Below, piece after piece: positions 1 through 7,936 of a stretch of 64,000 nt of DNA. The notes below the pieces were generated by a model. That model searched no databases. It saw only the letters and a program-made list of their open reading frames with translations, and had not been told where the DNA came from. The stretch's first letter is position 1; each line of letters begins with the position of its first letter. Made by a program: the position numbers and the translations under genes. Source of the DNA: Renibacterium sp. (GTDB lineage: Bacteria; Actinomycetota; Actinomycetes; Actinomycetales; Micrococcaceae); contig JAFOLH010000005.1 in the NCBI GenBank assembly GCA_017419405.1, forward strand, positions 1-64,000. Reading direction: 5' to 3'.

Positions 1-1292
1 GAGCGAACGTCGGAGCCCCGGTTCCGGTCACCCCCGCCGCTGACGGTTCACTGCCGGCAACCGACCTCCCGGTACCGGCAACCGCCACCCCGGGCGCCTA
101 CACCGTCGTCGGAACCCAAGGCAGCAACACGGAAAGCACCCCGCTGACCGTGACGCCGGCCGGAACCCCGACGATCAAGACCGACCCCACCTCGGTGCCC
201 GCTGGCAAGAAGACCAGCGTCACCGGCACCGGATGGGACCCGGCCTCACCGGTCTCCGTGCAGCTCAAGGACCCCAGCGGAGCGAACGTCGGAGCCCCGG
301 TTCCGGTCACCCCCGCCGCTGACGGTTCACTGCCGGCAACCGACCTCCCGGTACCGGCAACCGCCACCCCGGGCGCCTACACCGTCGTCGGAACCCAAGG
401 CAGCAACACGCAGTCGGCGCCGCTGACTGTGACCGCTGCGGTGAACCCGGCGCTGAAGGCCGACCCGACGTCGGTCCCCGCGGGCAAGAAAACCAGCATC
501 ACCGGAACCGGATGGGACCCGGCACAGCCGGTCAAGCTCCAACTGACCGACCCCGCGGGCCAGCCCGTCGGCAACCCGGTCACGGTCACCCCGACGGCTG
601 ACGGCGCACTGCCGGCAACCGACCTCCCGGTACCGGCAACCGCCGTGCCCGGCAAGGACACCGTGGTCGGCACCCAGGGCACCGACACGACCAGCACCCC
701 GCTGACCGTGACGGCCGCCGTGAATCCGGCACTGAAGGTCGACCCGACCTCGGTCCCCGCGGGCGGCAAGACCAGCGTCACCGGAACCGGATGGGACCCG
801 GCACAGCCGGTCAAGGTCCAGCTGACCGACAAGGACGGCAAGCCCGTCGGCGATCCGGTCAACGTCACTCCGGCCGCCGATGGTTCACTGCCGGCGACCG
901 ACCTCCCGGTACCGGCAACTGCCACCCCGGGCGACTACACCGTGGTCGGCACCCAGGGCACCGACACGACCAGCACCCCGCTGACCGTGACGGCCGCTAC
1001 GACCCCGGCTCTGACGGTCAACCCGACGTCGGTCCCCGCTGGCAAGAAGACCAGCGTCACCGGCACCGGTTGGACCCCCGGAACCCCGGTCTCGGTCCAG
1101 CTCAAGGACCCCAGCGGTGCGAACGTCGGAGCCCCGGTTTCGATCACCCCGGCGGCTGACGGCGCATTGCCGGCAACCGACCTGCCGGTACCGGCCGACG
1201 CCAAACCCGGCAACGACACCGTCGTCGGGACCCAAGGCGCCACCACGACCAGCACCCCGCTGACCGTGACCCCGGCGGACGGCACCGCGAGC
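1..1292 (+). repeat. Tandem 279-bp (93-codon) coding repeats
   Basis: Equivalent codons recur at 177, 456, 735 and 1014, exactly 279 bp apart, with a partial unit before 177. Units are highly similar in DNA as well as protein; the stretch at the very start of the window recurs almost unchanged near 280-410. Such identity favours unit gain and loss by recombination, so copy number may vary between strains and be mis-assembled. Confidence 0.9.
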
Positions 1293-2549
1293 TCGAACAC
1301 GAATGCTTCGGCATCCGCGTCCGCATCCGCGAATGCCGACTCCAAAGCGAACGCCGCGGCCCAGGCAGCAGCTCAGGCAGCCGCCAACGCCGACGCGACC
1401 AGCACGGCATCGGCCGCAGCCAACACCGCAGCCAACGCCGCCGCGAAGTCCGCAGCAAACGCCAACGCGACCGCCAACGCATCAGCTGACGCAACCAGCG
1501 CAGCGAATGCACAGGCACAAGCCGCCGCAACCGCAGCCGCGAACTCCGCAGCACAGTCCGACACGAACGCCACGGCCTCGGCTGCGGCAACCGCGAACGC
1601 CAACGCGGCCTCCAAGGCCGCGGCGACTGCGAACTCGTCGACGAACGCTTCGGCAGCCGCAGCAGCGAACGCGAATGCCACGGCGAACGCGAATGCGAAC
1701 GCTTCGGCCTCGGCAGCGGCTTCGGCCAACGCCGATTCCAAGGCGAACGCCGCGGCCCAGGCAGCAGCTCAGGCAGCCGCCAACGCCGACGCGACCAGCA
1801 CGGCATCGGCCGCAGCCAACACCGCAGCCAACGCCGCAGCTAAGTCCGCAGCAACCGCCAATGCCACGGCCAACGCATCAGCTGACGCAACCAGCGCAGC
1901 TAATGCCTCGGCTCAAGCTGCGGCTACGGCAGCCGCGAACTCCGCAGCGCAGTCCGATTCGAATGCCAAAGCATCGGCAGCGGCCAACGCCAACGCCAGT
2001 GCAGCGGCCTCGGCGGCATCCAATGCGAACTCGTCGAACAATGCCTCCTCCGCGGCGGCAGCGAACGCGAGCAGCAATGCGGACGGCAATGCCTCGGGCA
2101 TCAAGGTGACCATCGACCGGAACCTGGTCAACAAGGGTGCGAATGTCGTGCTCAAGGTGACCGGTACCGGATTCAAGGCAACCGAAAAGGTGGCCGGGGT
2201 CCTGTTCTCCGAGCAGAGCCCGCTGGGCAGCCAGGTGGCAGACGCCAATGGTCAGGTCGTGTTCACCTTCAACAGCCAGAACCTCGAACTGGGCGACCAC
2301 ACGGTGACCTTGACCTCCACGGTCGATGCCGCCAAGACCGGTTCGGTCTCGTTCAAGGTGGTTCCGGCTGGCGCAGGCAATGTCAATGCTTCGGGCAGCA
2401 GCAACGGATCCGGTGACGGCCTCGCCAACACCGGCTCCAACGATCCGACCTCGATCTTCGTCGGGGCTGGAATCGCGCTCCTGCTCGGTGCAGCCCTGGT
2501 CAGCATTGCGGTCAGCCGCAAGCGCCGGGGAACCGAGATCGGCAGCTAG
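1..2549 (+). CDS. Large repetitive LAXTG-anchored surface protein (3' part)
   Basis: The reading frame is open from base 3, so the start lies upstream of the window and the ATG at 150 is internal. About 849 codons are visible. From the left edge come tandem Ig-like units of exactly 93 codons (PTSVPAG ... TGTGWDP ... PATDLPVPA ... VVGTQG), then about 270 residues almost purely Ala, Asn, Ser and Thr, then one more Ig-like domain (about 2100-2370). The tail is a sorting signal: LANTG at 2421-2435, a hydrophobic segment and a basic end (SRKRRGTEIGS). This is the plan of a cell-wall-anchored adhesin or stalk protein. LAXTG is the motif preferred by class E sortases, and one is encoded at 17146-17988. 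The ligand cannot be told. Surface location is well supported; an adhesin role is inference. Confidence 0.85.
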   Translation, partial: ANVGAPVPVTPAADGSLPATDLPVPATATPGAYTVVGTQGSNTESTPLTVTPAGTPTIKTDPTSVPAGKKTSVTGTGWDPASPVSVQLKDPSGANVGAPVPVTPAADGSLPATDLPVPATATPGAYTVVGTQGSNTQSAPLTVTAAVNPALKADPTSVPAGKKTSITGTGWDPAQPVKLQLTDPAGQPVGNPVTVTPTADGALPATDLPVPATAVPGKDTVVGTQGTDTTSTPLTVTAAVNPALKVDPTSVPAGGKTSVTGTGWDPAQPVKVQLTDKDGKPVGDPVNVTPAADGSLPATDLPVPATATPGDYTVVGTQGTDTTSTPLTVTAATTPALTVNPTSVPAGKKTSVTGTGWTPGTPVSVQLKDPSGANVGAPVSITPAADGALPATDLPVPADAKPGNDTVVGTQGATTTSTPLTVTPADGTASSNTNASASASASANADSKANAAAQAAAQAAANADATSTASAAANTAANAAAKSAANANATANASADATSAANAQAQAAATAAANSAAQSDTNATASAAATANANAASKAAATANSSTNASAAAAANANATANANANASASAAASANADSKANAAAQAAAQAAANADATSTASAAANTAANAAAKSAATANATANASADATSAANASAQAAATAAANSAAQSDSNAKASAAANANASAAASAASNANSSNNASSAAAANASSNADGNASGIKVTIDRNLVNKGANVVLKVTGTGFKATEKVAGVLFSEQSPLGSQVADANGQVVFTFNSQNLELGDHTVTLTSTVDAAKTGSVSFKVVPAGAGNVNASGSSNGSGDGLANTGSNDPTSIFVGAGIALLLGAALVSIAVSRKRRGTEIGS
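1290..2126 (+). repeat. Ala/Asn/Ser low-complexity coding region with a 396-bp internal duplication
   Basis: The stretch codes nearly only for Ala, Asn, Ser, Thr, with scattered Asp, Lys and Gln. The segment starting with codons for ADSKANAAAQ at 1335 recurs at 1731, an offset of 396 bp (132 codons). It probably forms a long flexible or helical stalk between the Ig-like repeats and the wall anchor. Confidence 0.8.
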
Positions 2550-2616
2550 CGCCGAACCGTGCACGGATGATCCGGCTCTGGTGTTTCGAGAGCGGAATCA
2601 TTCTCACAAATGAATA

Positions 2617-2661
2617 GACTGTGTGCTGGCCGGGAATGCGATTTCTGGCCAGCACACAGTC
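2617..2661 (+). terminator. Hairpin after the surface-protein gene
   Basis: Perfect 15-bp inverted repeat (2617-2631 with 2647-2661, 15-nt loop) 68 bp after the surface-protein stop and 20 bp before the next gene. There is no clear T run, so it may be a weak or factor-assisted terminator. Confidence 0.55.
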
Positions 2662-2681
2662 GTGTTGAAGGGTAATGATCG

Positions 2682-3464
2682 ATGGCTGAAGCGGTGCCGC
2701 CGGCAAGACCGGCACGGAAGAAAATCGTTCGGGCGGTGATGGTCGTCGCGGTCCTGGCGGCGGTATGGCACATCGCCGCGTCTTTTTTGTGGATAGCACC
2801 GTATTCAGCCGGAGCCCGGGCACTGTTTCCGGGCGGGCAGCAAGTGCTCTCGTCCTACATGATCCCGATGTTCGGCCAGTCCTGGAGCGTCTTCGCTCCG
2901 GAGCCGATCAACGGCAATTACGTCTTGAAAGTCCGGGCCGCGCTGCCCAAGGACGGTGCGGAAGAAATTACCGACTGGGTCGACGCCACCGAAGTCGAGA
3001 CCTCGATGATCCGGCACAACCTCTTCCCGCCCCGGGCCGGCATCGGCGCCGGCGAGTTGGCCTCGGAGTACAAAGGGAAGTGGGACGCCTTGACCGCCGA
3101 CCACAAAGTCGTCACCGCACTGAACTATTTCAACGGGAACGACTGGCCGATCCGGTTGAACGAAAAGCTGCAATCGTACGGCACCCCGGATGTGATCGCG
3201 CCCTACTTGGACTCGGAGAACACCGTGATCAAGTACGCCACCCAGGTCGCCCGAGCGGTCTGGGGCAGTTCGGTGACCAGGGTCCAGTTCCAGGTCTACC
3301 GGCAAAACGTGATCCCGTTCGCGGATCGCAACACCCCGGGTGTGCAGCCGCAACCGATGCAGATTGCGGACACCGGCTGGCGCGGCCTGGAGGTCGCCCC
3401 CGGCCAGTCGGACAAAGATTTCGCCGATGTCTTCAAGGCCGCGTACGAAAGGCTTCCGCGATGA
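2682..3464 (+). CDS. DUF5819 family membrane-anchored protein
   Basis: A 260-residue protein with a short basic N-terminus, one membrane segment at about residues 16-40, and a soluble remainder predicted outside the membrane. The motif MFGQSWSVFAPEPINGNY is typical of the actinobacterial DUF5819 family as I recall it. Function is unknown. Its stop overlaps the start of the HTTM gene by ATGA, so the two are translationally coupled, which suggests the products act together. The ATG at 2682 is used because the membrane segment follows at the usual distance; the ribosome binding site is weak. Confidence 0.75.
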   Translation: MAEAVPPARPARKKIVRAVMVVAVLAAVWHIAASFLWIAPYSAGARALFPGGQQVLSSYMIPMFGQSWSVFAPEPINGNYVLKVRAALPKDGAEEITDWVDATEVETSMIRHNLFPPRAGIGAGELASEYKGKWDALTADHKVVTALNYFNGNDWPIRLNEKLQSYGTPDVIAPYLDSENTVIKYATQVARAVWGSSVTRVQFQVYRQNVIPFADRNTPGVQPQPMQIADTGWRGLEVAPGQSDKDFADVFKAAYERLPR

Positions 3465-4657
3465 CCAGCACCAAGGCCGAAGAAACCCAGCCCGCGCCCG
3501 AACCCGCACCGGAGAACGCTCCGCAGGGGCCCGCCCCGGCCAAGCCCGCGCGCACCTCGGCGAACCCGTTCCTGCGCTTCGTCTTCGGCTTCTGGGCGTT
3601 CTTGACCGGCTTGTTCCAGGATTTGATCGACGTGATCACCGACGTGGGCAAGCGCGGGTACTTCTGGACCGAGGCCTGGCTCTTGGACAGCAAGAAGTCG
3701 CTCTACGGCCTGGCCGTGACCCGGATCGTGTTCGGCGTCACCGGCTTCGGGCTGTTGTTCTTCAACTTCTCCACCCGGTTGTACAGCTTCGGCCCCGGAT
3801 CCGTCTGGAACGGCGAAGCCGCCGCGGCGAAAAGCGATTTCCCGAAGATCTGGATCTTCTCGGTCTTCCATGATGCGATCACCAACGGGGCGGTTTACAC
3901 CTTCCTCTACCTGGTCCTAATGTTCGTGGCGGTGCTCTTCACCATCGGTTGGCGCTTCAAGTTCGTGCTGCCGGTCTATTTCATCCTCTGGGTCTCCTTC
4001 ATCGAAGCCAACGACATGCTCGGTGACCAGGGCGACAACATGTACCGCATCGCGTTGCTCTTCCTGTTCTTCGCCGACCCCGCCGCCCGGCTCTCACTCG
4101 ATGCCCGGCGGCGTCGGAAGTTCGCCGGCACGTTCACCGAAGCTACCCCCTGGATCGTGCGCAAATGGCGCGGCGAAGGCCTCTTCGACCCGCAGATCAG
4201 CAACTTGTTCCACAATCTGACCTTGGTCGTGCTCACCGCCCAGGTCTGTTTCGTCTACGTCTCCGGCGCCCTGTACAAGGCCGGCGGCACGCCCTGGTCC
4301 ACCGGCTATGCGATCTACAACCCGTTGATGACGGACCGCTTCGGCACCTGGCCCGAGCTGAGCCAGCTGTTCACCTACTGGGCGCCGATGGTCGCGATCA
4401 TCAGCTGGAGTTCGATCATCATCCAGATGTCCTTCCCCCTGATGCTGCTGACCCGGCCGACCCGGATCCTGGCGCTGTTCGGCATCCTGTCCTTCCACAT
4501 CGGCATCGCGGTCCTGATGGGCCTGCCCTGGTTCTCGTTGACCATGATCGCCATCGATTCGATCTTCATCCGCGACCGGACCTGGAAGAACCTGGGCAAC
4601 CGGATCCGGACGAAGTACCGTGAATCCATGGGCAAACAACCAGTAGCGATCCAGTGA
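3461..4657 (+). CDS. HTTM domain (vitamin K-dependent carboxylase-like) membrane protein
   Basis: A 398-residue protein. Residues 1-35 are Pro/Ala/Glu-rich and probably cytoplasmic, followed by several membrane helices of the HTTM fold (horizontally transferred transmembrane domain, shared with vitamin K-dependent gamma-carboxylase). Conserved-looking charged motifs include EANDMLGDQGDN between helices and DRFGTWPELSQ. Bacterial HTTM proteins usually have no known substrate. The ATG at 3461 overlaps the upstream TGA by 4 nt; the frame is open further upstream but that part is antisense-like noise inside the DUF5819 gene. The stop overlaps the next GTG start (GTGA), giving a three-gene coupled unit. 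Confidence 0.8.
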   Translation: MTSTKAEETQPAPEPAPENAPQGPAPAKPARTSANPFLRFVFGFWAFLTGLFQDLIDVITDVGKRGYFWTEAWLLDSKKSLYGLAVTRIVFGVTGFGLLFFNFSTRLYSFGPGSVWNGEAAAAKSDFPKIWIFSVFHDAITNGAVYTFLYLVLMFVAVLFTIGWRFKFVLPVYFILWVSFIEANDMLGDQGDNMYRIALLFLFFADPAARLSLDARRRRKFAGTFTEATPWIVRKWRGEGLFDPQISNLFHNLTLVVLTAQVCFVYVSGALYKAGGTPWSTGYAIYNPLMTDRFGTWPELSQLFTYWAPMVAIISWSSIIIQMSFPLMLLTRPTRILALFGILSFHIGIAVLMGLPWFSLTMIAIDSIFIRDRTWKNLGNRIRTKYRESMGKQPVAIQ

Positions 4658-6093
4658 GCGGCGCCGCCGTCGTCGGCTCCGGGCCGAACGGCTTGGCAGC
4701 CGCCGTCGTGCTGGCCCGCGCCGGCGTGCCGGTGGACCTCTACGAAGCCAAAGACACAATCGGCGGCGGCACCCGGACCGAAGAACTGATCGAGCCCGGC
4801 AGCTGGCACGATGTCTGTTCCGCAGTGCACCCGATGGCCTTGGCCTCGCCGTTTTTCCGGCAGTTCGGCCTCGCCGAACGGATCGAATGGTTCGTCCCGG
4901 AAATCTCCTACGCGCACCCGCTCGACGGCGGGCAGGCCGGTTTGGCCTATCGGGATTTGGCGCGCACGGTCGCCTCGCTCGGCGTGGACGGCGCGGCGTA
5001 CCGGCGGTTGATGGCACCGCTGGTCCGGAACACCGAGGCGGTGCTGGACCTGGCGCTGAATCCGGTGTGGCGGGTCCCTTCCGGGATCGCCGGCCCGCTG
5101 GCCTTGGGCCTGGGCACGCTGTGGCAAGGCGGGCCGTGGTGGAACACCGGCTTCCGTGGGGCGACGGCGCCCGCACTGATCACCGGCGTCGCCGCGCACC
5201 CGGTCGGCCCGATGCCTTCGCTGGCCAGCAGTGCGGCCGGGCTGGTGCTGGGCCATTTGGCGCACACCGTCGGCTGGCCGATTCCACGCGGCGGCTCGGC
5301 GAGCATCGCCAAGGCCATGCTGGACGATTTCCTGGCCCATGGCGGCCGGCTGCACACCGGTCGCCGGATCGATGACCTGGCCGAGCTTTCCGAAGCTTCC
5401 GCGGTGCTCCTGGACACCACGCCCAAAGCATTGCTCCAGATCGCCGGAGACCGGCTCCCCGACCGGTATGCGGATGCGCTGCGACGCTTCCGGTACAACA
5501 ATGCGGCCTGCAAGGTCGATTTCATCCTTTCCGAGCCGGTCCCCTGGCAGAATCCGGAGATCGCCGCGACCGGAACCGCCCATGTCGCCGGAACCCGCGC
5601 GGAAATGGCCCGGGCCGAAGCCGAGGTGGCCCGGGGCGTGCATCCCGCGAAGCCCTATGTGCTGCTTTCCCAGCCCAGCCAGTTCGACGCCGGCCGGGCG
5701 CCGTCGGGCCGGCACGTGCTTTGGACCTATTGCCACGTGCCGGCCGGCTCCACCACGGACATGACGGAAGCCGTAGTACGCCAGATCGAACGGTTCGCAC
5801 CCGGCTTCCGGGACACCATCGTCCAGTCGAAAGCGACGACCGCACAGCAGCTCTCCGAATACAACGCCAATTACATCGGCGGCGACTTCGGCGCGGGGAC
5901 CACTGATCTTCGCCAGCTGCTGGCCCGTCCGGTGTTCGGCGGCAGGCCGTGGAAGACCCCGGTCCGCGGGCTGTACCTGGGTTCCGCCTCGACCACCCCT
6001 GGACCGGGCGTACACGGCATGGGCGGCATGCACGCGGCCCATTTGGCGCTCAGCGAAGTTTTCGGGCTGCAGCCGCCCAGCCTGGCCCCCTGA
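4654..6093 (+). CDS. CrtI-like NAD(P)/FAD-dependent oxidoreductase
   Basis: A 479-residue flavoprotein with an N-terminal dinucleotide motif (VVGSGPNGLAAAVVLA, residues 6-21), the acidic end of the second strand (LYEAK), and a C-terminal FAD signature (LYLGSASTTPGPGVHGMGG) as in phytoene desaturase/retinol saturase relatives. Substrate is unknown; there are no carotenoid genes nearby. It starts with GTG overlapping the HTTM stop. Coupling with DUF5819 and HTTM suggests it feeds electrons to, or modifies a lipid or quinone for, the membrane partner; that is inference. Confidence 0.8.
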   Translation: MSGAAVVGSGPNGLAAAVVLARAGVPVDLYEAKDTIGGGTRTEELIEPGSWHDVCSAVHPMALASPFFRQFGLAERIEWFVPEISYAHPLDGGQAGLAYRDLARTVASLGVDGAAYRRLMAPLVRNTEAVLDLALNPVWRVPSGIAGPLALGLGTLWQGGPWWNTGFRGATAPALITGVAAHPVGPMPSLASSAAGLVLGHLAHTVGWPIPRGGSASIAKAMLDDFLAHGGRLHTGRRIDDLAELSEASAVLLDTTPKALLQIAGDRLPDRYADALRRFRYNNAACKVDFILSEPVPWQNPEIAATGTAHVAGTRAEMARAEAEVARGVHPAKPYVLLSQPSQFDAGRAPSGRHVLWTYCHVPAGSTTDMTEAVVRQIERFAPGFRDTIVQSKATTAQQLSEYNANYIGGDFGAGTTDLRQLLARPVFGGRPWKTPVRGLYLGSASTTPGPGVHGMGGMHAAHLALSEVFGLQPPSLAP

Positions 6094-6112
6094 GCTCTTC
6101 GTACTTCGGCCC

Positions 6113-6180
6113 TGCCCTCATCGAGTGGCCAGTTCTGCAGGCTAAAAGCCAGTTTTGGCCTGCAGAACTGGCCACTCGTG
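6113..6180. repeat. Dispersed palindromic element, copy 1
   Basis: A perfect 21-bp inverted repeat (6122-6142 with 6158-6178) that extends inward through AAAA/TTTT to a 5-nt loop. A related copy at 62793-62860 shares the leading CCCTCATCGAG and the arm sequences. Both copies lie just beyond the terminator of a minus-strand tRNA gene. Confidence 0.75.
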
Positions 6181-6196
6181 CGGAAGCAAACACAAA

Positions 6197-6226
6197 GAAG
6201 GCCCCGATCCGGAGATCGGGGCCTTC
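6197..6226 (-). terminator. Terminator of tRNA-Leu
   Basis: Perfect 13-bp stem (6197-6209 with 6214-6226) and a 4-nt loop. On the minus strand it is followed by the T-rich TTTGTGTTTG, a standard intrinsic terminator 7 nt past the tRNA end. Confidence 0.85.
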
Positions 6227-6233
6227 ACTTTTG

Positions 6234-6316
6234 TGCGCGAGGGGGGATTTGAACCCCCACACCCTTTCGGATACTGGCACCTGAAGCCAGCGCGTCTGCC
6301 GTTCCGCCACTCGCGC
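6234..6316 (-). tRNA. tRNA-Leu (anticodon CAG)
   Basis: An 83-nt class II tRNA. The acceptor stem GCGCGAG pairs with CTCGCGC and the discriminator is A. The anticodon arm CTGGC-TTCAGGT-GCCAG gives CAG, reading CUG. There is a long variable arm and the T loop TTCAAAT. CCA is not encoded. The same tRNA flanks the fhaA end of this operon in other actinobacteria. Confidence 0.95.
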
Positions 6317-6633
6317 AGAGTGCTCATTCCGGACCGACAGAAACTTTCTCTGCCCGGATCCCGGAATCACAGCGAAAACAAGCATAGCGGACAACTGGCC
6401 GATATTCCTAAACCCGGTGCCCCACAGTCCGCGGAGCCCTGGAATTCAGCGGGCCGGGCGGGCGCGGAGCAGCCGCGCGGAGAACTTTCGGCAACCCTCG
6501 GACGTTGTGCTTTAAGGTCTTTGCCGGGCTCACCAAGTAGTATCTAGCCCAGAAGCAATACCTGGCCGCTTCGTCGGACCAGCCGACAAACGGTGCCCTG
6601 TGCACCGGAAACCGAGAACCTGAGGAGGTGTCC

Positions 6634-7449
6634 GTGGGACTACTCGACAATGTTGAGCGAGGCTTGGAGAAGGCCGTCCGCGGCGCTTTCGCCCGCGGGT
6701 CCAAATCGCAAGTCCAGCCGGTGGAGATCGCCAGCCGGCTGCGTCGCGAAATGGACGACAAAGCAATGACCATGGCCGCGGGGCGGACGCTCGCCCCGAA
6801 CGTCTACGACGTCCGGCTCAGCGGTCCTGATTTCGAGCGTGCCCGGAGCTGGGGAACCGCGCTGGCCGAAGAGCTCTGCGATGTCGCGATCCGGCACGCC
6901 CGCTCCCAGGGATACACCTTGCAGGGGCCGGTCAAGGTCTCCTTCACCCAGACCGTGGAAAACAAGTCCGGCGAATTCCAGGTGCTCTCGAATACCGAGA
7001 AGAGCAACGGCCAGGCGCAACAAGCGCAACCGGCCTATCCGGCGATGCAACCACCCCGCGCCCCCCGACCGGCCCAGCCGGCGCCCAGGAGCGCGGCACC
7101 CGAATCCGCCGGCCCGGTGCGGCCGACGGTGGCCCTGCAACCGGTGCTGGACATCGACGGCCAGCGCTACTCGCTCAATGCCTCATCGATCACCCTGGGC
7201 CGCTCCTCGGAAGCCGACATCCTGGTCGACGACACCGGGGTATCCCGGAAGCACCTGGAAATCCGGCTCGACGACGGCCAGGGCACTGCAGTCGACCTCG
7301 GCTCGACCAATGGAAGTTTCCTGAACGGCTCCCGGATCAACGGCAGCCTCGCCCTGCGCGACGGCGATGTGCTCACCATCGGGCGCACCAAGATGACCTT
7401 CCGGCTGTTGCCCGCGAAAACCGGCTCGCGCCCGGGAAGCGGCCGCTGA
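6634..7449 (+). CDS. fhaA: FHA domain protein FhaA (DUF3662)
   Basis: A 271-residue protein: N-terminal DUF3662 domain (about 1-120), a Pro/Ala/Gln-rich linker (about 130-175) and a C-terminal FHA domain with GRSSEADI, VSRKHLEI and STNGSFLNG. It binds phosphothreonine marks made by PknA/PknB; in mycobacteria FhaA restrains peptidoglycan synthesis through MviN/MurJ. I chose the GTG at 6634 because GAGGAGG lies 5 nt upstream; a GTG at 6628 would overlap that site. First gene of the operon; the fhaB start overlaps its stop. Confidence 0.93.
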   Translation: MGLLDNVERGLEKAVRGAFARGSKSQVQPVEIASRLRREMDDKAMTMAAGRTLAPNVYDVRLSGPDFERARSWGTALAEELCDVAIRHARSQGYTLQGPVKVSFTQTVENKSGEFQVLSNTEKSNGQAQQAQPAYPAMQPPRAPRPAQPAPRSAAPESAGPVRPTVALQPVLDIDGQRYSLNASSITLGRSSEADILVDDTGVSRKHLEIRLDDGQGTAVDLGSTNGSFLNGSRINGSLALRDGDVLTIGRTKMTFRLLPAKTGSRPGSGR

Positions 7450-7934
7450 TGCTGGACCTGAACGGGCTGACCCTGACCGTGCTCCGATTCGGCTTCCTGC
7501 TGCTCCTGTGGGTGCTGATTTTCAGCATCGTCACCGCGATGCGGCGGGATCTGGTGATCGGCCGCAAGGTCCGCACCGGAACGCCCACCGCCCGGCAGGC
7601 GCGCAAGCACCCGGAGTTGGTCGACGAGTCCCCCGCGCGGCAGCACGCCCGGCAACTCATCGTGGTCGAGGGTCCGTTGAGCGGTCGCGTCATCGACCTC
7701 GACGGTACGCCGATCCTGCTCGGCCGGGCCCAGGAATCCACCCTGGTGCTGGAGGACGACTACGCCTCCGGACGGCATGCCCGGCTCTTCCCGCAGGGCA
7801 GCCGCTGGTTCATCGAAGACCTCGGCTCGACCAACGGGACGTATCTCGCTGACCAGCAACTCACCCGCGCACTGCCGGTGGAACTCGGTGTCCCGGTCCG
7901 GATCGGTAAGACGGTCATCGAATTGAGGCCGTAG
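7449..7934 (+). CDS. fhaB: FHA domain membrane protein FhaB (FipA)
   Basis: A 161-residue protein with one N-terminal membrane helix (about residues 8-32), a basic cytoplasmic linker and an FHA domain (about 75-160) with GRAQESTLVL, ASGRHARLF and STNGTYL. It recruits phosphorylated partners at the membrane and is linked to division in mycobacteria. The ATG overlaps the fhaA TGA (TGATG), showing coupling. Confidence 0.92.
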   Translation: MLDLNGLTLTVLRFGFLLLLWVLIFSIVTAMRRDLVIGRKVRTGTPTARQARKHPELVDESPARQHARQLIVVEGPLSGRVIDLDGTPILLGRAQESTLVLEDDYASGRHARLFPQGSRWFIEDLGSTNGTYLADQQLTRALPVELGVPVRIGKTVIELRP

Positions 7935-7936
7935 CC

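Noticed and set aside
1-1292. CRISPR array or satellite DNA
   Set aside because: The 279-bp units are in frame, code for an Ig-like domain and lack unique spacers.
1144-1806. Arg/Pro-rich open frames antisense to, or out of frame with, the Ala-rich region
   Set aside because: They arise from the GC-rich low-complexity codons of the surface protein; no ribosome site or protein-like composition.
2765-3460. 5' extension of the HTTM gene through the DUF5819 gene
   Set aside because: The extension is the out-of-frame Arg-rich reading of DUF5819; the ATGA overlap start at 3461 fits better.
4375-6042. Long minus-strand open frame opposite the CrtI-like gene
   Set aside because: No motif, and the coupled plus-strand gene fully explains the region.
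6113-6180. Integration (att) site at tRNA-Leu
   Set aside because: The repeat is not a copy of the tRNA 3' end, and there is no integrase or phage gene nearby.
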